Origin: Codonopsis lanceolata
Lineage: Eukaryota > Streptophyta > Magnoliopsida > Asterales > Campanulaceae
Length of the DNA: 64,000 bases
NCBI GenBank assembly: GCA_013146195.2
Contig: CM028379.1
Coordinates: 105,101,226-105,165,225, forward strand
Direction: 5' to 3'
Shown: in pieces, positions 10,936 through 22,734 of the stretch
Numbering within the stretch: position 1 is the first letter of the stretch
How the letters are laid out: each line of letters starts with the position of its first letter
Program-made: the position numbers and the translations under genes
Notes under the pieces: generated by a model
Told to the model about the DNA's origin: nothing
Databases searched by the model: none
The model's input: only the letters and a program-made list of their open reading frames with translations

Positions 10936-12345
10936 TTATACTTTTTCCGATTTATCAGAATTAATTTCTGATTCTTTCTTTATTTCTTCTTTATCTTTCT
11001 TCTCACTAGCTTCTAACTTTTCTCTCTCTAATCTTTCCTCTTCTTCTATTTCTCTTTCAATCTCCCCAATATCAATTTTTATGGGAGGGATAGGACTATC
11101 ATCATAAACTATGAATCTATCTCTCTCATATTCTTCCTCTTCTTCAAAGGTTTCGGTTGATAATTTTTCAATCTCATCTATTGAAAAACAGGCACTTATG
11201 TCACTAGGTCTATTCATGGCATCAAACACAGAGATTTCAACAGTTTCACCTAGGACTGACATTGTGAGTTTACCATTTTTCACATTAATCGTTGTATTGG
11301 CAGTGGCCATAAATGGTCTGTCTAACAATATTGGAACTTCATTATTGGTGCATATCTTCCTTTCCATCTCTAGAACCACAAAGTCAACTGGAATGATTAA
11401 TTTATCAACCTGAACTAGGATGTCTTCTACTATACCCAAAGGATATTTAACTGAGCGATCAGCTAATTGTAATTGCATAGTAGTGGGTTTTAGTTCTCCT
11501 AACCCTAACTGTTTATAGACCGCAAATGGCATCAAATTAATACTTGCTCCTAAATCTAGCATTGCTTTCATCTTTTTAGAGCTTCCCAAGGAAACTTGGA
11601 TATTAAAGCTACCAGGGTCTTTCAACTTAGGTGGTAATTCGGGTTGCAAAACAGAGCTTACGTTTTCAAAAACAATAATCTTTTCATTGTTCTCAAACTT
11701 GTGTTTCTTAGAGTGAAAATCTTTGAAAAACTTTGCATAAGCTGGAATATTTTTAATAACATTAAGCAAAGGAAGATTAACATTCACTTTGGATAACATA
11801 TTATAAATTTCCGTGAATTGTTTGTCCATTCGGTTTTTCATAAGTCTTCTTGGAAACGGAATTGGAGGAACATATGGTGGTGGGGCCACATAAGGTTCCT
11901 CTTCTTCTTGATCCAACTCTTTTTCTTTTTCTATTAAATTTTCATTATTTTGAACCTCTTTTTCTTGTTCCTTATTTGGAACTTCAACTTCTTCTTCTTG
12001 ATTACTTAATTCATTATTCTCTTTATTACTATCACTATCTTTTTCGATTTCTTTTTCAATTTCCTTTTCAGAATTTTCTACTGTAGCAAACACTTTAGAA
12101 GAAGGATCAGGATCACTTACCTCTTCACCTATTACCTTACCGCTTCGCAAGACGGTGATTGACTTGGCTTGCTCGGTTTGACTAGGGAACTTCCCTTCTT
12201 CTCTTTTATCAACTTCAGAATTTGCAATGTGCTTCTTTAGATTTTCAATCTCTTCAAGCATGTACTTCATTAATGCTGCTTGACCTTTACTTCCCACATC
12301 TTGTTTGGGAACTTCTTCAATTCTCAACTGGTTTTGATCTTGCAA
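10936..12345 (-). pseudogene. Athila protease region of gag-pol
   Basis: Same reading frame as gag (upstream) and pol (downstream), bounded by a TAG at 12346-12348 and a TAA at 10936-10938. The first half is highly acidic low-complexity sequence with a Pro-rich stretch (PPPYVPPIPFP). The second half is the aspartic protease: MLDLGASINLMP (catalytic Asp in DLGAS), a LADRSVKYPLGIVEDI segment and ILLDRPFMATANT, the flap-side motif typical of plant gypsy proteases. Residues 400-469 are Glu/Lys/Ser rich and lead into the RT linker. The region has no own start codon, so it would need readthrough or an intact parental frame. I take both stops as mutations, though programmed readthrough at the TAG cannot be excluded. 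Confidence 0.75.
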
Positions 12346-13553
12346 CTATGGAGGTTGTGGTGGTTGAGGTTGTGGTGGTTGAGGTTGGAATTGTTGAGAT
12401 TGCAAAGGCTTATTTCCTCCCCAAGAAAAGTTAGGATGATTCCTCCAACCAGGATTATATGTATTTGAATAAGGATCATTCCTTGGCCTTTGAGGGTACA
12501 TGTTCATAGCATTAGCCTGTTCAGAATACATAGCACTTGACGGGCAAAAATTAGTAGCATGAGAATATAATCCACATAAAGCACATGCTTCTTGAATTTG
12601 CCAATTTTCAAATTGAGCTTGTGTATTTGAATTATCTTGTAATTGATATAGGCTCCTATTTTTACCTCTAGCACTTTTCTGTTGGGAATTAATACTTAAC
12701 ATCTCAAATAATTCTTCTAGTGCTTCTGGTGTCATTCTATTAATAGAACCACCAGCTGCACTATCAATCATAGTTTGTAAGCCTGGCGAAAGACCATGAT
12801 AAAATTGAAGCACTAACACATATTGAGCCAGATTATGATGAGGACACATAATGAGCAGATTTTTAAATCTATCCCATGACTCATGGAATGTTTCACCTGG
12901 TTCATTTTGGAATGACATGATTTGTTTTCTATATTCTGTAAGAGATGCATGCTTGTAAAATTTACTCATAAACAAATCATATAGTTGAGCCCAAGTATAA
13001 ACACTATTAGGTGTTAGGTTCATAAACCATCTCTTTGCCAATTCTTTTAATGCACTGGGAAAATATTTCATTTTAATTTGATCTTCAGTCAACCCTCCTA
13101 AAGGAAAAGTACTCATCATGTATTCATATTCTCTTAAAAAACTGACAGGATCTTCATAAGGCATTCCATGAAAATATGGTATGTCATTAAAATAATGACC
13201 TTTTAACTCAAAATTCATAACAGCATCTGGCAAGACTAAACATGATGTCACAACATTTAATGAAGGTCTACTAAAGTCATTAATAGTTCTTTGATTTATT
13301 ACTACTTCCATATTTCTTCTTGCATGTTCTTCTTCTCTTTGATTCCTATTGACTGGGTCAACTAGGTTTTCAGGATTACGATTATTGTTATTTTCTTCCA
13401 TTGGAGGATTAACCAGAGGATCCTCTTGATTCAATTTGTCTTGATTATCAAACTCGGGAGCTAGATTTTCAAGGACTTATTGATTTCTTCTAACAATATT
13501 TATATCTTGATTTAAGTCTACCAATTTAGGGTTCAAAGATCGACGACCGTGCA
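12346..13553 (-). pseudogene. Athila gag, N-terminally truncated
   Basis: The capsid-type Retrotrans_gag domain is clear: FELKGHYFNDIPYFHGMPYEDPVSFLREYEY, then FPSALKELAKRWF and YTWAQLYDLFMSKFY, followed by FHESWDRFKNLL and HGLSPGLQTMIDSAAGG, all family landmarks. A partial zinc-knuckle-like CALCGLYSHATNFCP follows, and the frame ends in a Pro/Gln repeat at the TAG (12346). Upstream the frame stays open past 13434 apart from a TAA at 13477-13479 and runs into the chromovirus LTR at 13554, so the true N-terminus is missing. No ATG in the right place remains. Confidence 0.8.
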
Positions 13554-16500
13554 TGTAAGACCCCGATTCCCAGTTAGCTTGAATTACGTGCAATGCTCGC
13601 ACTTCTTCCCTTGTTGATCGCTTATTTGATTTCTGAGAGAGTCTAGATGTGTATGAGAGATCACATTAAGACCAAAATACTTTTAAGAGATGTCATTTAG
13701 TTGTTAACTTGCTAAAGTCACAAGTCGTAACTCGACGATAATTGAAATGTGACGCGATTGAGAGTTTACTCGGGTTTTTGTGTTCCTGACCTCGATTTGG
13801 TCCTAGATCTTTACATGATGATTAAATAACATGTTTAGATGTGTTAGACTTCTAGATGGATTCATATATGTAAGTATTAGAGATCATTCATAACATCCTT
13901 AACATGATTTAAATCTTGTTTGAATGTTTGTCGAATCGACGGTTTGATTGCTACTTTACTTCTTGTCGTTCTTCTTCTTTGTACGACTTTTTCGGTTGGT
14001 ATTATTTTGACCCTATATGACTCGGGGACCTTGGGGAATTAACTTAGAATTAGTTTTGAGTGGTCGTGTAAACGTTTACACACGCTCGAGTTTGATTTTC
14101 GAAAATTCGCGTATTTCCGAAGGCCACGATAGGTCTGTAGTATTTTGGCCATAACTTTGTGTACGAAACTCGGAATTCGGATCCGTTCAATGTGTTAGAA
14201 ACTAGACTCATAGAGATTTCTAAACATACCTTTTGTGTAATTTTAGGACGTGTATTTCAGTACAGGAACATTTTGTAAAATGACCCAAATTCTGGTCTAC
14301 TATAGTTGACCACTCATTGTGTGTTAGACTTTCTATTTGACCAACCTAACCCTACCCAAACCCAACCTAACCCACCCTAAACCACCCTAATTCGACCTAT
14401 ATATCCTCCTCTGCATGCTTGACAAATTTTGGGAGTTTTGAAGGGATTAATAGACACTTGGCAAGGAGAGACATCAACATGCATCAACATTCATTGGCCA
14501 CTCCCTCCCACCCCACTATTCAGCCATAAGGTGACCAAATACATCCACCAAGGCCATTTTCTTCAGCCTCTCTCTCCTAAAACGTGGCTGAATACTCCTT
14601 GAAGGTTTGAGAGAGTTTTGAGTGGATTGAAAGCCACTTGGCAAGGGAGAACCCCTACATGCATTGGCCACTCTTCCCACTCACATTTTCAAGCCTTGGG
14701 GAAGCCAATACACCCACTAAGCCTTCCATTTTCTGCCATCTCTCTCCAAAAACGTGGACAACATTTTGAGAGCTGAAAGGAGAGTTTTCTTAGTGTTCTT
14801 GGGAGGTTCTTGAGTGATCAACAATGGTGGCCAAAACTTGAGGAGTCCATTTACAAAACCCAACCATAGAAGAGGAGAGGAGGTCAAGGAGATCACGTAC
14901 CCACCTTTGCATGGACGTTTTGTACATATTGTAGGGCTTATTTAAGGTGAGTTACAATATCCCTTTCTATTTATTTTAGCCTCATTGACCCTAGGGAAAA
15001 CAATCTTGCTATTTGAGGTCAATGAGAGCACTTAGGACTTTGTATAGATGCCATGTTCTCCTATATGCTAAATGATGAATTTTGGTTGTATGAACAGATT
15101 ATAAACCATGATTATGATGTTATTTAGGTGTGATAATGTATGATAAATCATCCTATCTTGTTGTTTAAGTGTTGGGAGCATGTTTGATGAAATAGTTAGG
15201 CTTGTAGAGATGTCATGTTCTCGTATATGCTAAATGATGCATTTTAGGTTGTATAAACAGATTATGATCAGATTATAAATCATGATTTTGATGTTATTTA
15301 GGTGTGATAATGTATGATAAATCATTCCATCTTGTTGTTTAAGTGTTGGGAGCATGTTTGATGAAATGGTTAGGCTTGTAGAGATGCTATGTTCTCGTAT
15401 ATGCTAAATGTTGCATTTTCGGTTGTATGAACAGATTATGAACAGATTATAAACCCATATTATGATGTCGTTTATGTGTATCATTCTACCTAGTTGTTTA
15501 AGTGTTGGGAGCATGTTTGATGAAATAGTTAGGCTTGTAGAGATGCCATGTTCTCGTATATGCTATATGATGAATTTTTGGTTGGATAAACAGATTATGA
15601 TCAGATTATAAACCATGTTTATGATGTTATTTAGGTGTGATAATGTATGATAAATCATCCTATCTTGTTGTTTAAGTGTTGGGAGCATATTTGATAAAAT
15701 GGTTAGGCTTGTAGAGATGTCATGTTCTCGTTTATGCTATATGATGAATTTTTGGTTGCATAAACAGATTATGATCAGATTAATAACCATGTTTATGATG
15801 TTATTTAGGTGTGATAATATATGATAAATCACCCTATCATGTTGTTCAAGTGTTGGGAGCATGTTTGATGAAATAGGTAGGCTTGTAGAGATGTCATGTT
15901 CTCGTATATGCTAAATGATGCATTTTTGGTTGGATGAACAAATTATAATCAGATTATAAACCATGATTATGATGTTATTTATGTGTATTGATGTATGATA
16001 AACCACCGTATCTTGTTGTTCAAGTGTTGGGAGCATGTTTGATGACATAGTTAGGCTTGTAGAGATGTCATGTTCTCGTATATTCTAAATGATGCATTTT
16101 TGGTTGGATGAACAGATTATGATCATATTATAAACCATGATTACGATGTTATTTATGTGTATTGATGTATGATAAATCGCTATATCTTGTTGTTTAAGTG
16201 TTGGGAGTATGTTTGATGAAATGGTTAGGCTTGTAGAGATGCCATGTTTCACTATATGATAGATAATGAAATTTTGGTTAGATGAACATGTTGTAAAGTA
16301 TGACTATGATGATATTCATGTGTTGAGATAGATGATGAATTATTCTATCTTGTTTGTTTAAGTGTTGGGAGCATATTTGATAAAATGGTTAGGCTCATAT
16401 TTGATGAAATGGCAAGAATGAATATATATGCCTAGTTTGTGACATTGATTATATGTTTCATGCTTAATTGTTTGATTGGAGTTTTATGGGTTTAATAACC

Positions 16501-18267
16501 TTTGTAAACAGATTGTAAAGTATGTTCATGATGATATTCAAGGGTAGAGATATATGATAAACAATTCTATCTTGTTTGTTTAAGTGTTGGAAGCATGTTT
16601 GATGACTTGTGAATGAGTATATATGCCTAACTTGTGACTTTGATTCTATGTTGCCTACTTAAATGTTTGATTTGGGGTCTTATGGGTTTAATGACCTTAG
16701 TAACCTATTTATTCATGTTAGTATGGACTTAGGAGAGTATTGAGGCCAACGACATCTATACCCTAATTTTTGAAAGATTGATTATGACTCAACGGAGTTG
16801 ACCATTGGGTTAGTATGATATTAAGGAGTAATATGCATAAGTCCTACGAATTTTTGGGTAGTATTAATGGAGGTTAAGCCTCCAAGCATTTTAAAGTGTA
16901 TGAAGAACACTTGATGATTAGAGCCTTGATTTTTATCTCTAATGTGATTATGTGGTAGTTGTGAAGTAAAAGCATGACTAGATGATTGTAGAGTACATGT
17001 CTACTTATTTGAGCATATATGATAATGTATTACGTGTGCTTGAAGTTTGAATCCAGCTGGAGTCGGTTTGTTGAGTCTTTGGGGCGGGACGATGCATCAT
17101 CTTCACGAATTGTGAGATTCCTGATTTTGATGGATCGCCGCGCCGGATTGCACACACCCTCTATCGATGGCCACGGTAGGGAAGTAGTTGATCTCAGTTG
17201 TAGTATGGAAACATGACTTTGATAACTATCGGAACACAAGCGGGGAAATGTCTCGGGGACGTCGATATCCACGAAAGGGATATCGAGGACACATAAAGGT
17301 TTTGCACGTGTTTTTGCAGGAGCGACACGGCGGAAAAAGGGTAACGGTATCATATCCCTTCTAATATGAATTGATTTACGAGTGCTTATATGTGAATAAT
17401 GTGCTACGTGAATATGAGATGAAATGATGGTTGAATGAATTAATGAAATGTTATACTTGTTGATAACATGATACTCGAAATTGTTAAGTATGGATATCTT
17501 GACATGATTATTTATGAAATGTATATTCTGCCAATAGCATGAATTATTATTGTTGAGCATGATGCCATGACAAGAAGTTATGTTAGTAACTTGCTAAGTC
17601 TTTATGACTTACTCCTATATGTTTTGATTGTTTTCCCTAGATCCGAGCCGAGCGAGCGGTTCGAAGTGAGTATCGAGTTGCGTTGGAGAAGCTTTTGACG
17701 AGGTTGCTACCTTATAATTTTAGTATCTTTTCTTTTGGCAAGGACAATGGGAACATAAAGTTATATAAACTTTATGTAGGGTAGCAAGACATTGTGTGTT
17801 TGATTATTAGTACTTAATGTTTTGAGAGCCGACATGTGTTAGTCGTGCCTTGTGTATTTATGATGATCATGCTTTAGTTGTTTTAACCATGTATTGGTTT
17901 GTTTATTATGTTTGTTATCCGACATGTTTTTAGCCGTTAAGCATGTTATACTAGAGTTGTAGACTTAGTTTAATGTTGGGTTCCGGCCGTAACGTCGCCG
18001 ATGACTTGGTATATAATTGCTATTAATTGTTATACGTGCCTATTGTTGCGTCGCATGATTTTATTTTTGGACCAAGAGATTCATTATCTCTAAGGTTGTG
18101 TTAGTTTGAGCTTGTTAGCTCGGGCGCCACTGTTTAATTATAATACGCTTCCGCATGTGTTAAAGTTTTTGGCGTATCGCCGTTATGGCCTTACCCGTTA
18201 TTTGTTATCTTTGTGTTTTTGACGCACGACCTCGGTCTCGTATTGGGATTCGGGTCGGGTCACCACA
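13554..18267 (+). repeat. 4.7-kb chromovirus 5' LTR
   Basis: Bounded by TG at 13554 and CA at 18267, immediately followed by GTTGGTATCAGAGC. Length 4,714 bases. A TATA box (TATATAT, 14398-14404) lies about 845 bases in. Downstream is a rough direct duplication of a 150-190-base leader segment (about 14427-14600 and 14614-14765, each with a CACTTGGCAAGG motif and a CTCTCTCC...AAAACGTGG motif), and then the 174-bp array at 15036-16420. No coding frame of note. Confidence 0.75.
15036..16420 (+). repeat. 174-bp tandem array inside the LTR
   Basis: About eight head-to-tail units recognised by the landmark CTTGTAGAGATG at 15201, 15375, 15534, 15708, 15882, 16055 and 16230, i.e. steps of 174, 159, 174, 174, 173 and 175 bases, with a diverged unit on each side. 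Each unit also contains GTGTTGGGAGCATGTTTGATG and CAGATTATAAACCATG. Units differ by scattered substitutions and small deletions. Confidence 0.85.
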
Positions 18268-19161
18268 GTTGGTATCAGAGCTATTGGTTAGCTGTCTGCC
18301 AGGATAGGTTCCTTGGCCTAGTTTGGGGGTTGGTTTTGTGTGAATCGTTGAATATTAAAGTCGAGAGTTATTGTAAGATTAAGATGTTTGAATCTAGAAT
18401 GTGTGTTAGCACAGTAGAGGTGCCAGTAATGATGAGTATAAGGTAGTATTAGTAGTATCCATGTTTGAGAATCCACCAGATAATTGGTGGCAACTATTAT
18501 GAGATTATGGTTTAATATTTAAGTGATTATCATGGAGTTAGCTCATTGGAGTAGAGTACTTAGTACCGAATGAGACTAGGAAGAATCCATGAATTGTGAA
18601 AGAGTTAAGGATTAAGGATGGAATATTATAGGCAATTTATTTTATTACCATGGATTATCGAGGGGTTGTGGACTATACTTATGAGAAAGGGTTGGATATT
18701 AAGGAATGCACTCGAGAGAGGACCTCGAGAACTGGATGATGATGAGTTAGAAGGCGCTTGAAAAGATTGCCTTAAGTTGAGGATTAACGATTCTAGTAGT
18801 GCTAGTAAGCGGTCTAGTGACTCTTAGTGAGATGGTGATAGACGACCTAGAGTTTGAGGTTGTGTACGTGCGTGGCGGTTGGCCATTGCGGAGTTTTGAG
18901 ACCTACCGAGATAGGAGGTAACTCCTTATTTATATATTATGGTTATTATTATCGCTACTATGAGTATGCGTGGTATCGTTAGCTCACATGCATTCATACA
19001 TACATTGCATTGAGTATTGAAATCTATTGATTGTTCGTTTCTCGGGTTTATTGATATGATAAAGGATGATGTCCCGGTATGGGATTTGTTTATGGTTTTG
19101 ATTGAATTTTGATTTTTCGGCAAGCAATTAATTGCGGTATAAAAATCTGATAATGTTTACT
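18268..19161 (+). other. Primer binding site and leader of the chromovirus
   Basis: GTTGGTATCAGAGC at 18268-18281 is complementary to the 3' end of plant initiator methionine tRNA and directly abuts the LTR. The remaining 880 bases have no convincing gag frame and are best read as untranslated leader. The stretch ends at 19161 where the SIRE LTR starts. Confidence 0.65.
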
Positions 19162-20410
19162 TGTTAATTCTTATGTTAAATTTATATCGTCGATCAAGAC
19201 ATTACATTAGTTTTATACTTGGCTAATCGGTCGATCGATTAGCGTGGCAACTGTATAGAACTTTGCCTTGTATAGTTTTTGTAGGACTTTTTCAGGAACA
19301 TCGGAAGACCACTTCTCGGCTTCACCGGAAGACCGCTCAAAGCTTAAGATCGGTAGACCTCGTGTCCAGTGATGCGCTTCTACGTGTCCTCTCCGGATCA
19401 AAGCTAATGGATTAATTCAAACTTATTCCCATATGATATTTGAATTAATCAAAGTCTTTTCCCGACATGTCAAGCCGAAAGCAACTTTCCGAAAAGCAGA
19501 ATACTTTTCGTCCTGAGCAGTGTAAAGCAAGAAAAGCGCATGTCCCTACTTTCTCGCTTCATCTCTCGATCCGACACCAAATCGCCCACCTTTTGAAGAT
19601 CTCGAAATGATTATCTGCTCTAGTTATACGTGAAGACGAAATTCCTTGATCGACCCATGCATTTAATGCATTTATGAAAAGAGTCGTTGAAGTCTTCGCC
19701 CTCTCCAACGGATCTTTGAAGTGCACCTGCTTTAAATACGCCATTGAAGATCGGAACAAAAGACAAGCATGCAGAATCAATCGAACACTTAAAGAATTGC
19801 TCGAATCTACACAACTCCAAGTCTTTCATGGCCAAGGCATTCAATAGATCCTCAACAGATCTAGAAGTCCTCGTCAACAACAAGAAGCTGCTCTTCAACA
19901 TTTATTGTTTTATTCTTCTTGTTGTTTACTTCCATTAACTATATACTTGCAATTAAATATCTTGTATTTACGATATTTAATTCCCTAGACCCAAACACAA
20001 GTCAATATTTTGTACACGATCCATTAGGGATATTCTTTGTAATTGATCTAAGTGGAAAACATAGTGCACAATTTAAATCCAAGGTTGACTGCCTTGGTGG
20101 TGGACGTAGCACTCATTATAGTGTGAACCATCCCAAAATACTTGTGTTATTTTCTTCTGCTTTAATTATTGAACTGCTTAGTTTCATTGTTTACTTCATC
20201 CATTTCAAAGAAAACTTAAGTAATCTGTAAAGGTCTACCGGTAGTCCTTATCGGCGGACACACTGAACAACTTTCTTAAAGTCTTCCGCTACTTGATTCT
20301 TTTCATAGATTGCAAGTAACTTTCAAGGAACTTACTTTAAAAGTTTTAAAGTGTTAATAAGCTATTCAACCCCCCCTTCTAGCTTATTATTGTGCTCATT
20401 GGGACCCACA
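19162..20410 (+). repeat. SIRE 5' LTR
   Basis: Starts TGTTAATTCTTATG and ends GGGACCCACA, directly before the primer binding site. 1,249 bases. TTTAAATA at 19731-19738 is the likely TATA box. Compared with the 3' LTR it shows many one- to three-base differences concentrated at CTG, e.g. ATCTGCTC here against ATCTCGCTC there, and GACTGCC here against GATCGCT there. It ends in a C-tract (AACCCCCCCTTC, near 20370). Confidence 0.85.
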
Positions 20411-20411
20411 A

Positions 20412-20424
20412 TTGGTATCGAGCC
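20412..20424 (+). other. SIRE primer binding site with a one-base loss
   Basis: Reads TTGGTATCGAGCC. The plant initiator-tRNA site, seen intact at 18269 and on the minus strand near 61450, is TTGGTATCAGAGCC. Here CAG has become CG. A real element needs the exact complement to prime reverse transcription, so the change looks like a sequence error of the type discussed in the findings. Confidence 0.75.
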
Positions 20425-20477
20425 TTACTCTTCGAAAACAAGTTTTTCAAGATTAAACTCTTGAGAGATACGACATA

Positions 20478-22610
20478 ATGACACAAACACACTATATGCC
20501 GCCTACATCTAATGCTAACCACGTCCCAATATTGGACGAAGGACATTTTGATGTATGGAAGGATAAAGTAATGAGATTCATGAACTCTATTGACAACAGA
20601 TTATGGAAATGTGTCACTGCAGGTCAACATGTACCAATGAAGGCAAATCTTCTAGCCTCCATCGCTGGGAACCCTGCAGAAGTTCCTAAAGAAGAATCCA
20701 GAATGGACGAGAGGACGATAGAAAGTCTGGTTGAACTTGTGACAAAGCAATCAATATAATCACCGGCTCTCTAGATACAAGCACATACCGAAAGTGATTC
20801 GATGTACAAGCTGCGAAAGAGATGTGGGAAGCTCTTGTAGAATACTTGGAAGGAGACCAAGACACAAGAGACAACGTAAAAATATACATACATCCAGCGG
20901 TTTGATTCTTTCAAAAGGATCCTAAGGAAACCTTGAGACAAGCATACGATCGATTCGGTGAAGAGGTAATAAATAGTTGCTTTTCTCTTGGTAAAACGTA
21001 TGACAAAAAGGAAATGAACATGAGGTTTCTAGGCTCTCTAGGTAGCTTATGGCATGTGAAGACCACGGCTATGAAAGAATCTAAAAACTTAAACGAGATG
21101 ACTCTTCGTAGTCTCTACACAAGTTTAAAGGTTTATGAACTTGAAGTTAATCAAGCTCTAGAGCAAGACAAACAGCAGTAACCGTGTCTCTGCCACCATG
21201 GTCCAAGAAGAAATCATTGTTGAAAACAAACCTTCTACTTCTTCTGTGAAAATGATTTTTTATCCGATGAACAATTTGCTATGTTTGTTAAAAGATTTCA
21301 AAAGTTTGCAAAATATGGAAGAAAGAACACTCACCAACAACCTTTCGAAAATTGGTGAAAGCTCATCTAAGGAAGAGCTTGTGTGTTATAACTAGGAAAC
21401 CCGGTCATTTTGCCTCAAAATGTCCTAAGCCAAAATTTGAAGCATACCGAAAACCCTCTTTAGAAAATTTCAAAAACAAAAAGGTATGTTGGTGAAGACA
21501 TAGAAGATAAACAAAGTTGCTACATGGTTTGAAACCGATTCGTAAGAGGAGGAAGAGGATTGTGAGCAAGCTAACATATGCTTAATAGCTCATGATTCAT
21601 GTCCTACCTATGACTCGAAAATGAAGTTGTAGTTTCACCAAGTCCTTTGGACAAAAATGAAACCAAGAAGTGATAACTTCAAGAAGGAAGAACTTCTCAA
21701 GGATAATCAGATATGCTTGAAGAATTTAATTCCTTTAGAGTAGCCTATGTTAAGGCCAAGAACCGTGAGAAACTCACAGTGAGAAATCTTTGATGGCAAA
21801 TGAGATTCAAACTCTCAATAGTTGTCAACAAGAGAGTATCAAACCGAAGGAAGAAAACAAATTTCTTCATGACAAAATTGATTGTCCTGACGAGCACATC
21901 AAAGGACTAGACCTAGAGAAAATTGCCTTGCAAAAGACAATTGACTCTCGGAATAATTCCAAGGATGCATTTGAAGAAATCCTTACAAGCCAAAAATCTA
22001 GCAATGATAAACAGCATAGGATATTCGGATGTATCTCTTCCGACAATCTCTTCTCACAAAGAGAAAGGAGAATCCTAAACCGCTAATGATATATCTTTCT
22101 CTAAACGTACATTTGGAAATATAGGAAGCAAGGCCTTGGTTACTCAAGTGTTCCTTATGTTTACCCTAAAGTTCACAAAGGAAAAGCCAAAATGATGATT
22201 CAAATGAGAAATTGAGAAGGTAACGGTAGAGAAGTGAAGTCTACCGAACGACTATGCCAAGGCAAAGTCTGCCGACGGTAGACCTACTAAACCTCTACCC
22301 AGAACCATCAAGTTTGTCTATGAAACAGCAAAGATGCTTTTACCCGTGAAGGTAAACTTAAAGGTATTCTACCGAATCCTCCTGAAAAGTTTCTCAACGT
22401 AAAAGCTAAAGCTAAGTCCGTTGGTAACCTACCTAGGAAGAGTCGAAAGAAACCAATTAAGTCTACCGTCAACAAACAAGCCGAACCGAAAATGAATGTC
22501 AAGAAAAGGAATGATCATAAGCACTCTTCAGTTGAAGACGCTAATGCAGTTCTACGGTCTTTCCATTTATGTCATTCTTGTCATTGCTTAGGCCATCCGG
22601 CACCGTAATG
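20478..22610 (+). pseudogene. SIRE gag (frames broken)
   Basis: Starts at ATG 20478 (MTQTHYMPPTSNANHV), 67 bases after the LTR. N-terminal gag domain includes HFDVWKDKVMRFMNSIDNRLW; then ETLRQAYDRFGEEVI and SLWHVKTTAMKESKNLNEM (20930-21110), a zinc knuckle around 21380-21430 whose second cysteine is damaged, an acidic patch, a coiled-coil stretch (21790-21990) and a basic Lys/Pro tail to about 22600. At least six frame changes. Alignment by eye to the minus-strand copy at 569-2176 shows that most coincide with CTG/CAG positions, so the real gene may be much less damaged. Confidence 0.75.
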
Positions 22611-22734
22611 CCTGCTAAGGTTCACTCCAAGATCCGAGAGACCTAGTTCTCTCAAGGTCAAGGTGTATGGGTTGCAAAAGGTTGCTAATCCTTAGACCCA
22701 TATAAAGGGTACCTTGTTTTGCTTTAACTCTTTT

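Larger units (their letters stand above)
2177..13553 (-). mobile_element. Athila-type Ty3/gypsy retrotransposon, 5'-truncated
   Basis: Order on the minus strand: gag (13553-12346), protease (12345-10936), RT-RNase H-integrase (10935-7843), a non-coding stretch, an env-like ORF (6872-5890), 2.4 kb of non-coding DNA, and the 3' LTR (3487-2177). The order and the extra ORF after integrase are the hallmark of the Athila branch of plant Ty3/gypsy elements. The 5' LTR, primer binding site and first part of gag are absent because a chromovirus LTR starting at 13554 cuts the gag frame. gag-pro-pol is one frame over about 5.7 kb, broken only by three nonsense codons and no frameshift, so the copy is comparatively young or was long constrained. 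Confidence 0.85.
13554..19161 (+). mobile_element. Tekay/Del-like chromovirus: 5' LTR and leader only
   Basis: A TGTAAGACCCCGATTCCC start, a GGGTCGGGTCACCACA end and an adjacent primer binding site for initiator methionine tRNA are the style of Del/Tekay gypsy elements with multi-kilobase LTRs. The LTR interrupts the Athila gag frame. Only about 0.9 kb of internal leader is present before a SIRE LTR takes over at 19162; gag, pol and the 3' LTR are not found elsewhere in the window. Lineage is inferred from termini and LTR size because no protein domain survives. Confidence 0.65.

Noticed and set aside
14344..14395. Telomere-like CCCTAA/CCCTAAA words
   Set aside because: Irregular C-rich text (CCAACCTAACCC and similar) without a constant repeat, just upstream of the LTR TATA box; not an interstitial telomere.
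15036..16420. CRISPR-like repeat array
   Set aside because: Units are contiguous 174-bp tandem repeats without unique spacers, in a plant LTR.
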